In this document: positions 53,191 to 61,070 of the stretch, in pieces | How positions within the stretch are numbered: the first letter of the stretch is position 1 | Layout of the letters: every line of letters starts with the position of its first letter | NCBI GenBank assembly: GCA_963844805.1 | Contig: CAWJPU010000001.1 | Coordinates: 1-64,000, forward strand | Direction of reading: 5' to 3' | Source: JACCZR01 sp963844805 | GTDB taxonomy: Bacteria; Actinomycetota; Thermoleophilia; Solirubrobacterales; Thermoleophilaceae | DNA length: 64,000 bases | Position numbers and translations under genes: made by a program | The notes under the pieces: generated by a model | The model's input: the letters and a program-made list of their open reading frames with translations, nothing else | What the model was told of the DNA's origin: nothing | Database searches by the model: none

Positions 53191-53793
53191 TCAGCCCCCG
53201 ACGGCGTACCTGATGTGGGTCGCCGCCGGCGAGTGCAGCACCTCGACCGGTTCGAGCCGGAGAGCCTCCACGCCGTCGAACAGCCGCTCGCCGGCCCCGA
53301 GGAGGACCGGCGCGACATCGAGGGTGAGCTCGTCGACGACCCCGGCCGCCAGCGCCTGACGCACCGTGGAGGCGCCGCCGGCGATGTCCACGCCGTCGTC
53401 GCCCGCGATCTCCTGCGCCCGGGCGAAGGCGGCGTCGAAGCCGCCGGTCACGAAGTGAAAGGTGGTGCCGCCCTCCATCTCGATCGGATCGCGCGCGTGG
53501 TGGGTGAGCACGAAGACGGGTGCGTGGTAGGGCGGCTCGTCACCCCACCATCCGCGCCAGTCCTCGTCCCAGTCCCCGCGGATCGGGCCGAACATGTTGC
53601 GGCCCATCACGTAGGCGCCGCGCGGGCGCATGAGCCAGCCCTGGGCGGTCGTGTCGGCCTCGTGGGTGACGTCGCCGAGATGCCACTCGTGGACCGCCCT
53701 CCCTCCAACGCCCAGTGGGTTGTCGCGGTCCTGGTCGGGGCCGGCGACGAAGCCGTCGAGCGAGATCGACATGTGACACGTGGTGGGCGCCAT
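53191..53793 (-). CDS. Dihydrofolate reductase / RibD C-terminal family protein
   Basis: An intact 200-residue reductase-fold protein: MAPTTCHMSISLDGFVAGPD, YVMGRNMFGPIRGDWDEDWR, HAPVFVLTHHARDPIEMEGG, AQEIAGDDGVDIAGGASTVR and VDELTLDVAPVLLGAGERLF. The YxxSxSxDGF opening and GGxxxxxQxL/GGASTVRQAL segment are family hallmarks. These NADPH-dependent proteins are common, mostly uncharacterised, and often carried on accessory DNA. The ATG at 53793 starts the conserved domain. Confidence 0.8.
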   Translation of the reverse strand: MAPTTCHMSISLDGFVAGPDQDRDNPLGVGGRAVHEWHLGDVTHEADTTAQGWLMRPRGAYVMGRNMFGPIRGDWDEDWRGWWGDEPPYHAPVFVLTHHARDPIEMEGGTTFHFVTGGFDAAFARAQEIAGDDGVDIAGGASTVRQALAAGVVDELTLDVAPVLLGAGERLFDGVEALRLEPVEVLHSPAATHIRYAVGG

Positions 53794-54197
53794 CGCCGGA
53801 AGGATTACCACGCGAGGCAGATCGCCGAGTTGAGATGGTCGCCCTCGCTGTAGCCACCACCACGGCGGAGGCACATCGGAGGCACCTCTCGGGGCACAGT
53901 CCCCGCGAATTGTCCATCAGCTGATGGCCGCAGGGCGCCGCATCTGGACCGTGTGGCTGATCGAACCCGCCTCATTACGTACCGGGATCGCGACTCGAAA
54001 GCTTCGGCTGGTCGTGCGGCGGTCCCCTGCAGCGCTCGGCGCTGATCTCGTAGATCTCGCGCAGGACGTCCTCCCTACCGCATGCATGGCTCGGCCCAGT
54101 CAGGCGACCTCCCCCGGTAACAGACCGTCTGCGGCGGCGTTGCCCGGAGAAAACCCCTGGTTGCGTGACCCGACAAGCTCTCTCGCCAGGCCGCGGG
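53794..54197. other. Gene-free stretch inside island
   Basis: No gene with recognisable motifs on either strand. Separates the reductase gene from the dprE2 end. Confidence 0.4.
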
Positions 54198-54961
54198 CTA
54201 GAGCTTCATACGACGAAATACCGGCCGCGGCAAGTGGCGCAGAATCGACATCACAAGTCTGAGGACGGCGGGAACCCGAAAATCTGTCTGGGCACCGCGG
54301 CGGAGGGCAGCAACTACCGCTTCTGCGACCGCCTCCGGGTTAGTGCTGAGAGGCGCGGGCTCGAGACCCGCGGTCATTTTGGTCCGGACAAAGCCTGGCC
54401 GGACCACCATTGCCCGCACTCCGCTGCCGATAAGTGAGTCGTCTAGCCCCTGGGCAAAGGCATCAATGCCCGCCTTGGACGAGCCATATATGAAGTTCGA
54501 CCTGCGGGCACGCTGCCGCCGCCACCGAGGAGAGGTACACGATAGTTCCGTGACCCTGGGTGTTCATCCGCTCAACCAGCGGCAGGCTGACGGATACAGC
54601 GCCCGCGTAGTTCGTTTGAACCACCTGTAGAGCCGTTCGCGGATCCCTCATCGAATGCGCCTGGTCCCCAAGCATTCCGAAGGCGATCACGGCAACGTCG
54701 ATATCGCCGAACCGGTCGAAAACATCATGGACGAACGGCCCATGCGAGTCGAAGTCGAGCGCATCGAATCGCAGCACCTCGACGGTCGTCGCTCCGAGCT
54801 CTCGGAGCTCGGCTGCCGGCACGGGCCCCGATCGGCTGCGGACTCCGAGCACCACCGTGCACGCTCGCTGACGGACCAGTAAGCGAGCCATCGCAGCGGC
54901 GATGTCCGACGTTGCCGCCGAGTATGAGCACCGACTGAACGGACCCAATCGCGTTCTTCAT
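54198..54961 (-). CDS. dprE2: DprE2-like short-chain reductase, frameshifted
   Basis: Starts MKNAIGSVQSVLILGGN. After a break near 54905: IAAAMARLLVRQRACTVVLG, FVHDVFDRFGDIDVAVIAFG, MLGDQAHSMRDPRTALQVVQ, TNYAGAVSVSLPLVERMNTQ, GTIVYLSSVAAA. After a second break near 54515: FIYGSSKAGIDAFAQGLDDS (catalytic Tyr-Lys) and VRAMVVRPGFVRTKMTAGLE. This matches decaprenylphosphoryl-2-keto-ribose reductase, which completes the ribose-to-arabinose epimerisation together with DprE1. The location after dprE1 supports this. Confidence 0.75.
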
Positions 54962-55021
54962 GCCAGGGCCACCGCCCGAGAAGTCAGATAAGTGTCAGAC
55001 GTCGAGCGAGGTCGGACTGCA

Positions 55022-56386
55022 TCACCCCATCTGGGTCGTAAGCTGACCCCGCACCCTCCGCCGCTCCTCCAAACGGGGGTACATGGTGGCGAGGAGGTCG
55101 GGCCGAAGTCTTGAGTCCTTGGCCATGTAGACCCTGCCCCCGGCAGTTGCCACTAGCTCGTCGAGACCATCGAGTAGCGGACCAAGGCGGGGCATCGCGG
55201 CGGGCAAGTCAAGCGTGAGTGTCCATCCCTCCATCGGGAACGCCATCATCCCGCCCTGCGGGACCAAACCGCTTGAAGACGGCGAGAAAGGAAGGGCAGC
55301 CCGCTGCGCTGAAGCGCTCGAGCGCCTCACGCACCACATCTTCACAGCCCGTAGGGGACCGCGAGCTGGTACTGCAAGAAGCCCCGCTGGTCCGTAGATG
55401 CGGTTCCACGACCCGATGGCATCGAGCGGGTAGAAGAATGTGCGGGAAGAGGCTCGAGGCGGCCGGTCTCCTGTACCGGTGCCGCGCGATAGTACGCCTC
55501 GTTGAAGACCCTCACAGTGGACCTGCGCAAGAGTCCGGGCGGACTCCAACGAGGCGCCGTCAGTCGACTGCCTGACGACAGCTCGGGGCAAAGCGCCCAC
55601 CCGCGCCGAGACACCTGCTCCGCAGAGGCGTGGTCTCCGCGGATCAAAACCGACCGCCCCAGCTCACCGCCTCGGGCCATGCAGTCGATCCAGGCGACTG
55701 AATAGCGGTAGCGCTCGTCGCCCGCGAGCATCCGGGTCATGAGGTCATCGACGTCGTGGGCGCGCTCGCGATCGACGGTCATGTATCCCGACTCCACACG
55801 GAGCATGCGAAGAAGTGGCCGAGAGGACGATGCCCGTGAGTCCCATCCCGCCGGCGGTGGAGTCGAACAGGGCAGGCGTCATCTCGCGGCTCAGGGTGCG
55901 TCGCTCGCCGTCTGGCGTCAGCAGCTCCATGGCAGTCACGTAGTCGCAGAAGGACCCCGCGCCGTGGTGGTTCTTGCCGTGGACGTCGCTGGCGATAGCG
56001 CCTCCCACCGTTACGTGCCAGGTTCCCGGGGTCACGGCGACGAACAACCCCAACGGCAACAACAGACGGGTTAGCGCCTCGATGCTGATGCCGGCGTCGA
56101 CCGTCACGAGGGCTCGCTCGAGGTCGACTTCCCTCACCGACGCAAATCGGGTCATCCGAAGGACACGGCCCCCCGCGTTCTGCGCAGCATCTCCGTAGCT
56201 GCGACCTAGGCCGCGGGCGAGCGTTCCTCTCGCTCCTGCAGCCGCCAGCTCGATCGCTACCTCCTCCGCTGACTCCGGGTACACGACCCGAGCGCGGCTC
56301 GGCGCGGTGCGGCCCCAGCCGGTAAGCAAGAGGTTCCCCCCGTCATCTGCTGCATCCGACCTAGAGGAGATAGACGCTCGCTCCAA
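55022..56386 (-). CDS. dprE1: DprE1-like FAD-dependent oxidase, frameshifted
   Basis: N-terminal FAD domain: LTGWGRTAPSRARVVYPES, ARGLGRSYGDAAQNAGGRVL, VTPGTWHVTVGGAIASDVHG, KNHHGAGSFCDYVTAMELLT. Later segments in other frames: RYSVAWIDCMARGGELGRSV, FFYPLDAIGSWNRIYGPAGL, CPSFLAVFKRFG, EGWTLTLDLPAAMPRLGPLL, MAKDSRLRPDLLATMYPRLE. The order and wording match decaprenylphosphoryl-ribose 2'-oxidase. From memory, the benzothiazinone-reactive Cys of mycobacteria lies in a GWNIC segment; here it aligns with GWTLT. Several breaks, so it could be a decayed gene. Start uncertain (TTG at 56386). Confidence 0.75.
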
Positions 56387-57239
56387 ACAGCCCTACCCAG
56401 ACCGCAGCGACGGCGAGAAGCACCCGGTCCCCGAGGACTACATCCTCCGGCGCCTCGCCATGCCCCGCTTCTAGCAGCAGCGCGTACCGGAGCATGAAAG
56501 TGACGAAGGGAACGATGGTGAGCTCGTATAGCGGCACAGTGGCGTCGCGAGGGGCTTGCTCAAACGCCCACATGCAGTACGCGGCCACCGTTACGCCAGA
56601 TGCCATCGTCCACACGTGAACGAGGTATCGGCGGGAATAGCCCCCCAGCGTCGGTCTAACGACTTGGCCCTCCCCTAGGTCAACATGCTCGCCGTGGCGC
56701 TTGCCCGAGACCACAAACAGTGAGCCGAAAGAGGCAACGATGACGAACCAGCGGGAAAGGGGCACGTCCACGGCCACACCACCCCCGACCGCCCTGAGGA
56801 TGAATCCGGAAGCGATCGCGATTATGTCGAGAACGGCGACATGTTTGAGCCAGAGCGTGTATGTCGTGGTCAAGGCGATGTAGAGCAGGACCACAACCAA
56901 GAACTCAAGGCGGATCGTCGCTGCCACTGCGAGGCCACAAACGATCAGAACGAGGCCGATCCCTAGAGCCAGTGACGCGGAGAGGCTTCCCTCGGCTATG
57001 GGCCGGCGCCGCTTCGTGGGGTGCAGCCGGTCGGACTCGACATCACAAAGGTCGTTCAGGAGATATGTGCCGCTCGAAACAAGACAGAACGCGAGGAAGG
57101 CCAGGCCGACCTTCCACAGCACGTCGCCGCGCATGAGAACTCCCGCGGCCGTAGGCGCTGCCAGCACGAGTACATTCTTCAGCCACTGCTTCGGCCTGAG
57201 GGCTCGCAGTACGCCACCCACGACCGCGGATGAGATCAC
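56361..57239 (-). CDS. ubiA: UbiA-type polyprenyl-phosphate phosphoribosyltransferase
   Basis: 292 residues from the GTG at 57239, intact. RALRPKQWLKNVLVLAAP opens it; the prenyl-binding motif is LLNDLCDVESDRLHPTKRRR (NDxxDxxxDRxHPxK); then LWLKHVAVLDIIAIASGFIL, RAVGGGVAVDVPLSRWFVIV and SGKRHGEHVDLGEG. About eight helices. Closest in pattern to mycobacterial Rv3806c, which transfers phosphoribose from PRPP to decaprenyl phosphate, the first step toward the arabinose donor. Overlaps dprE1. Confidence 0.85.
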   Translation of the reverse strand: MISSAVVGGVLRALRPKQWLKNVLVLAAPTAAGVLMRGDVLWKVGLAFLAFCLVSSGTYLLNDLCDVESDRLHPTKRRRPIAEGSLSASLALGIGLVLIVCGLAVAATIRLEFLVVVLLYIALTTTYTLWLKHVAVLDIIAIASGFILRAVGGGVAVDVPLSRWFVIVASFGSLFVVSGKRHGEHVDLGEGQVVRPTLGGYSRRYLVHVWTMASGVTVAAYCMWAFEQAPRDATVPLYELTIVPFVTFMLRYALLLEAGHGEAPEDVVLGDRVLLAVAAVWVGLFGASVYLL

Positions 57240-57378
57240 CGCGCTTTGATCGATGGGCGCCTCCGCGCGGTGTTTCTGCGCATCGCGGATTGTCGCGTCT
57301 CCGGCTACGAGGACGGCTCGTAAGCGAGGGGTTCCGGTACCGAAAGGGACAGCCCGGGCCCCGCCGAGAAGCCGTCGA

Positions 57379-57800
57379 TCAGAGCCGACCTTTCCGGGCC
57401 GTTCCTTCATAGCCCGGCTCGAAAGGCATGTGCCAACTTCCGAAGCCAGAGGCAAGCGGGCGTCCGCGGCCAGCGACGAGTTCGAAGCGGATGCCCTCGA
57501 ACACCTTCGATGCGCCGGGCCGCGTGCCTCTAAAGGCAACGAACGCCCGCTCGAGGATGCTGCCCGTTCTCATCGGCGATCCACCAGCGGGGCCGATAGC
57601 GCAACAGAACGGCAGTTCGCGGACGTCCCCACGCCCAAACTCCACCCCCCGCATCATGCAGGCGTGGAGCTTGAGCTCGCCGCCTCGCCGGTAACGGTTG
57701 TCGAACGCCAAAATCTCCCACTCCGGATCACGCCCACCGAGCGACCGCAAGACTCGCGCCCATGAATTCCGCCCCCACCCGCTACAAGCAGCCGCTTCAT
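57379..57800 (-). pseudogene. Truncated NAD-dependent epimerase remnant
   Basis: The ATG at 57800 opens MKRLLVAGGGG, then, after small frame changes, FMGASLA and RSLGGRDPEWEILAFDNRYR with RGGELKLHACMMRGVEFGRG and DVRE: the NAD-binding half-domain of a nucleotide-sugar epimerase. After that the family pattern is lost, although about 700 bases should follow. TAGGGT lies eight bases before the ATG, so the promoter persists and probably now drives ubiA-dprE1-dprE2. Confidence 0.5.
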
Positions 57801-57808
57801 GCGCGGCA

Positions 57809-57814
57809 ACCCTA
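57809..57814 (-). promoter_or_regulatory. -10-like TAGGGT heading island operon
   Basis: TAGGGT on the minus strand is eight bases before the ATG at 57800. Confidence 0.45.
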
Positions 57815-58065
57815 CCTCTACTTAGAAGCAGGGCCCGTACCGGTCAGGGGCTCGCAGGGATCGGCACGTCTCGATCTTCCTGCCGGGCTCGCCGACACGG
57901 CGTATCTATGTCCCCTACGACCGCCGTGCCTGAGCAGCTCAGGCGCCATGAGGGCCAGCTGGGCCGCGGGTGTACGGTCGGGCCAACTCAACGGGGGGGG
58001 TCTCGGGGTACAACCGGGGTAGGCCCCTCGAGCAGTCCCGACGAGAAACCCTCTCTATGCAGGTA

Positions 58066-58136
58066 AGGCGCCGACCGGAATCGAACCGGTGTAAACGGCT
58101 TTGCAGGCCGCTGCGTAGCCACTCCGCCACGGCGCC
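58066..58136 (-). tRNA. tRNA-Cys (anticodon GCA)
   Basis: The cloverleaf closes: acceptor GGCGCCG/CGGCGCC, anticodon stem GCGGC/GCCGT with loop CTGCAAA (anticodon GCA), T arm ACCGG/CCGGT with TTCGATT. 71 bases, discriminator T. Its 3' half is duplicated at 52713-52755. Confidence 0.95.
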
Positions 58137-58152
58137 GGAGAGTTCCGAGAGG

Positions 58153-59702
58153 CTAGATCACCAGGTGTCGACCGGCCGGCCGGCTGGGCTCGGGCGTTCC
58201 GGCCGCCTCCAGGGTCGCCGCGATCAGGCCGCGGGTCTCGGCCGGGTCGATCACGTCGTCGAGCTCGAACAGCTGCGCCGCGTTGACCGCCTTCGCGTTC
58301 TCCTGAGCGCCGCGGTGAGCTCGCGGACCCGCTGCTCGCGCTCCTCCTCGTCCTCGATCGCCTCCAGCTCCTTGCGCAGGCCGAGCCGCACGGCGCCCTC
58401 GAGGCCCATCGGCCCCAGGTGCGCGCTCGGCCAGGCGACGGTCAGCAGCGGCTCGTGCAGGCTGCCGCCGAACATGGCCTGCGCGCCCAGGCCGTAGCCG
58501 CGCCGCAGCACGACCGCGACAGCGGGACGCTGAGCGCCGCGCCGGCCACCAGCAGCCGGGACGCGTGGCGGACGAGGCCGGTGGCCTCGGCCTTCGGGCC
58601 CGACCATGAAACCGGGCGTGTCGACCAGCGAGACGACCGGGATGCCGAACGAGTCGCACAGCTGCAGGAAGCGCGCGGCCTTGTCGGACGCGTCGCTGGT
58701 CACCGCGCCCGCCATGTGGCGTCGTGTCGTTGGCGATCACGCCGACCGGGCGCCCCTCGATCCGCGCCAGGGCGGTGACCAGCTCGCGGCGCGAAGCGCT
58801 CGCGCAGGACGGTGACCGAGCCCTCGTCGCTCAGCGCCTCGATGATCGGCACGACCTTGTAGGCGCGCCGCTCGCGCTCGGGCACCAGGTCGCGCAGCAC
58901 GGCCTGGTCGGGCGCCGGGCCCGGCGGCCGCGCGGGCCCTGGAAGTAGCCCAGACGCCGCTTGGTCGACCGCGACGGCCTCGGCCTCGTCGGCCACGACC
59001 ACGTCCAGCACGCCGTTGGGCTCCTGCATCGCGACGGGGCCGATCTCGTCGGGGTGCACGTCGCCGAGCCCGCCGCCGGCGATCATCGCCGGGCCGCCCA
59101 TGCCGATCGACGCGTCCTCGGTGGCGACGATCACGTCCGAGCAGCCGGCGATCACCGCGTTGCCGGCGAAGCAGCGGCCCTTGACGATCGCGATCCGCGG
59201 GACCCGGCCCGACAGCCCCGCCCACAGCGCGAAGGCGCGCGCGTGGAGCGCACGAGACCGACGGGAAGTCGGTGTCGCCCGGCCGCCCGCCGCCGCCCTC
59301 GGCGAAGAAGACCACCGGCAGCTTCATCCGCTCGATCAGCTCGAACAGGCGGTCCTTCTTGTCGTGGCCGATCGATGCCCTGCGTCCCGGCGAGGACGGT
59401 GTAGTCGTAGGCGAGCACCGCGCAGGCGCTGGCCGTCGATCCGCGCGCGGTGCCCGCCACCAGGCCGTCGGCGGGGGTGTTGGCCGACGAGGTCGTCGTG
59501 CTCGCGGCGCGCGCGCTGGGCGGCGATCGCGAGGCGGCCGTACTCGACCCACGAGCCGGGGTCGACCAGGTCGGCGACGTTCTCGCGCGCCGTGCGGCCG
59601 CCGGCCTCGTGGCGGCGCGCGACGCGGTCGGGGCGAGCGGCGTCCTCGGTCGCCTCGCCGGCGGCGCAGCAGGCCGGCCAGGTCATCGCGGGGCTCGGGC
59701 AC
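58153..59702 (-). CDS. Acyl-CoA/propionyl-CoA carboxylase carboxyltransferase subunit, many frameshifts
   Basis: Fragments in order across frames: RENVADLVDPGSWVEYGRLA, KKDRLFELIERMKLPVVFFA (with EGGGGRPGDTD), SDVIVATEDASIGMGGPAMI (with AGGGLGDVHPDEIGPV), DASDKAARFLQLCDSFGIPV (with VSLVDTPGFMVGPE), GYGLGAQAMFGGSLHEPLLT and LFELDDVIDPAETRGLIAAT. These are the N- and C-crotonase halves of a biotin-dependent carboxyltransferase (PccB/AccD type). Around ten frame changes, more than in any other gene here, so real decay is possible. GTG at 59702 with TAGCCT six bases upstream. Confidence 0.7.
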
Positions 59703-59708
59703 GCCCCC

Positions 59709-59718
59709 AGGCTAGGGT
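59709..59718. promoter_or_regulatory. Overlapping divergent -10 boxes TAGCCT / TAGGGT
   Basis: Plus strand TAGGGT (59713-59718) is nine bases before the GTG at 59728. Minus strand TAGCCT (59714-59709) is six bases before the GTG at 59702. They share the central TA. Confidence 0.5.
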
Positions 59719-59727
59719 CCGGGCGCC

Positions 59728-60824
59728 GTGGACCTCGACCCGCTCGCCGTCGTCCGCCGTCGCATGCGCGAGCAGGGGCTGGCGGGCGAGGGGTTCCCCT
59801 CCCCCGCGGCGGCAGTTGCCCACCTGGGCGCGGTCCAGGCCCAGGAGTTCGCCGAGGCCAAGTGGTCGCTGGCCGAGCGGGTGCCCGGGCTGCACCGACG
59901 ATGACGTGGAGGAGGCCTTCGCGCGCGGCGACATCCTGCGCATCCATGTCCTGCGACCAACCTGGCACTTCGTCACCGCAGACGACATCCGCTGGATTCT
60001 CGCGCTGACCGCGCCCCGCGTGCACCAGGCCAACCGCTACCCCTACCGCCAGGTCGGCATGGACGAGGCGACGATCGCCCGCAGCAACGAGACGCTGGCG
60101 TCGGTGTTGGCCGACGGCGAGCCCCGCACGCGGCGCGAGCTGGGCGAGGCGCTGGCCGGCGCCGGTGTGGACGAGGCCAAGGGGGTGCGCCTGGCCCACC
60201 TGATGATGCACGCCGAGCTGGAGGCGCTGGTCTGCAGCGGCCCGCGGCGCGGCAAGCAGCACACCTACGCTCTGGTCTCGCAGCGTGCGCCCCACGCGCG
60301 CAAACTGTCGGGCGACGAGGCGCTGGCCGAGCTGACCCGGCGCTACTTCATCGGCCACGGCCCGGCGACCGTCAGGGACTTCTCGTGGTGGTCGGGCCTG
60401 ACGGTGGCCCAGGTCCGCCAGGGCCTTGCGCTGGTCGAGGACGAGCTCGAGCGCGACGAGGACGATGGCGGCGCGCCCTGGTACGCCGCGCCGACCCGCC
60501 CGCGCGCGGCCGACCCGGCGGGCTGCCGCCTGATCCCGATGTACGACGAGCTGGGCGTGGCCTACAAGGACCAGCGCATGGTGCTGCGGGAGCAGCCCCC
60601 ACACGAGGGCCCGCTGCGAGCGACCCATCCTGATCGACGGTGAATGCGTGGGCAGCTGGAAGCGCACGGCGACGGGCAAGACCGTGACGCTCACCGCGAC
60701 GCTGTTCACCGAGCTGGGCGCGGCCGAGAGGAGCGCGCTCGAAGCAGCGGCTGGGCGCTTCGGGGCAGAGCTCGAGCTGGTGGCGGCACGGAGCGCCCCT
60801 CGGAAAAAACGCTCAGCGCGCTGA
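59728..60824 (+). CDS. Winged-helix DNA-binding (HTH_42 / AlkZ-like) protein, frameshifted
   Basis: Segments: DPLAVVRRRMREQGLAGEGF, AAVAHLGAVQAQEFAEAKWS, GDILRIHVLRPTWHFVTADD, WILALTAPRVHQANRYPYRQ, YFIGHGPATVRDFSWWSGLT, IPMYDELGVAYKDQRMVL. After a break near 60615: PILIDGECVGSWKRTATGKT and ending APRKKRSAR. HTH_42 proteins include AlkZ/YcaQ-type DNA glycosylases that unhook crosslinks; the QAQxxxxAxWSL segment fits. The stop (60822-60824) lies in the hairpin element at 60796. Confidence 0.75.
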
Positions 60825-60848
60825 CGATTCTTTCGAGGGGGGTGCGCC
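60796..60848. repeat. REP-like hairpin, copy C
   Basis: CCCCTCG (60796-60802) pairs with CGAGGGG (60834-60840) around AT-rich arms and the palindrome TCAGCGCGCTGA (60813-60824). The tail GGTGCGCC follows (60841-60848). The first arm encodes the last residues of the upstream gene. Confidence 0.5.
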
Positions 60849-60858
60849 GAGACCCCGC

Positions 60859-60864
60859 CTATAC
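60859..60864 (+). promoter_or_regulatory. -10-like TATACT before tRNA-Gly
   Basis: TATACT lies about a dozen bases upstream of the tRNA 5' end. Confidence 0.45.
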
Positions 60865-60876
60865 TCGGCGGCTCGC

Positions 60877-60950
60877 GCGGCTGTAGCTCAGTTGGCTAGA
60901 GCGTCTGCTTGCCATGCAGAAGGTCGTGGGTTCGAATCCCATCAGCCGCT
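60877..60950 (+). tRNA. tRNA-Gly (anticodon GCC)
   Basis: Acceptor GCGGCTG/CAGCCGC, D arm GCTC/GAGC, anticodon stem TCTGC/GCAGA with loop TTGCCAT (anticodon GCC), T arm with TTCGAAT. 74 bases, discriminator T. Confidence 0.95.
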
Positions 60951-60961
60951 CCTGACGAAGG

Positions 60962-60993
60962 CCCTGCTGAAGAGGCGCCCTGCTGAAGAGGCG
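60962..60993. repeat. Perfect 16-bp tandem duplication
   Basis: CCCTGCTGAAGAGGCG occurs twice head to tail between tRNA-Gly and the transporter gene. Confidence 0.7.
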
Positions 60994-61070
60994 CCCGGCG
61001 CCGGAAGCCAAGTGGTTCCAGGCCTACGCCCCGGATATCGTCGCGTCGCGCCGACCTCGGTCAAGCGCTC

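Larger units (their letters stand above)
52756..58107. mobile_element. Genomic island integrated in tRNA-Cys
   Basis: About 5.35 kb bounded by a mutated 3'-half copy of tRNA-Cys at the left and the intact tRNA at the right. This is the arrangement left by a tRNA-targeting integrase. It contains a RibD-like reductase, dprE2, dprE1, a UbiA-type transferase and an epimerase remnant, all on the minus strand. The DNA reads visibly less GC-saturated than its flanks. No integrase is recognisable, so the element is probably immobile now. Confidence 0.7.
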
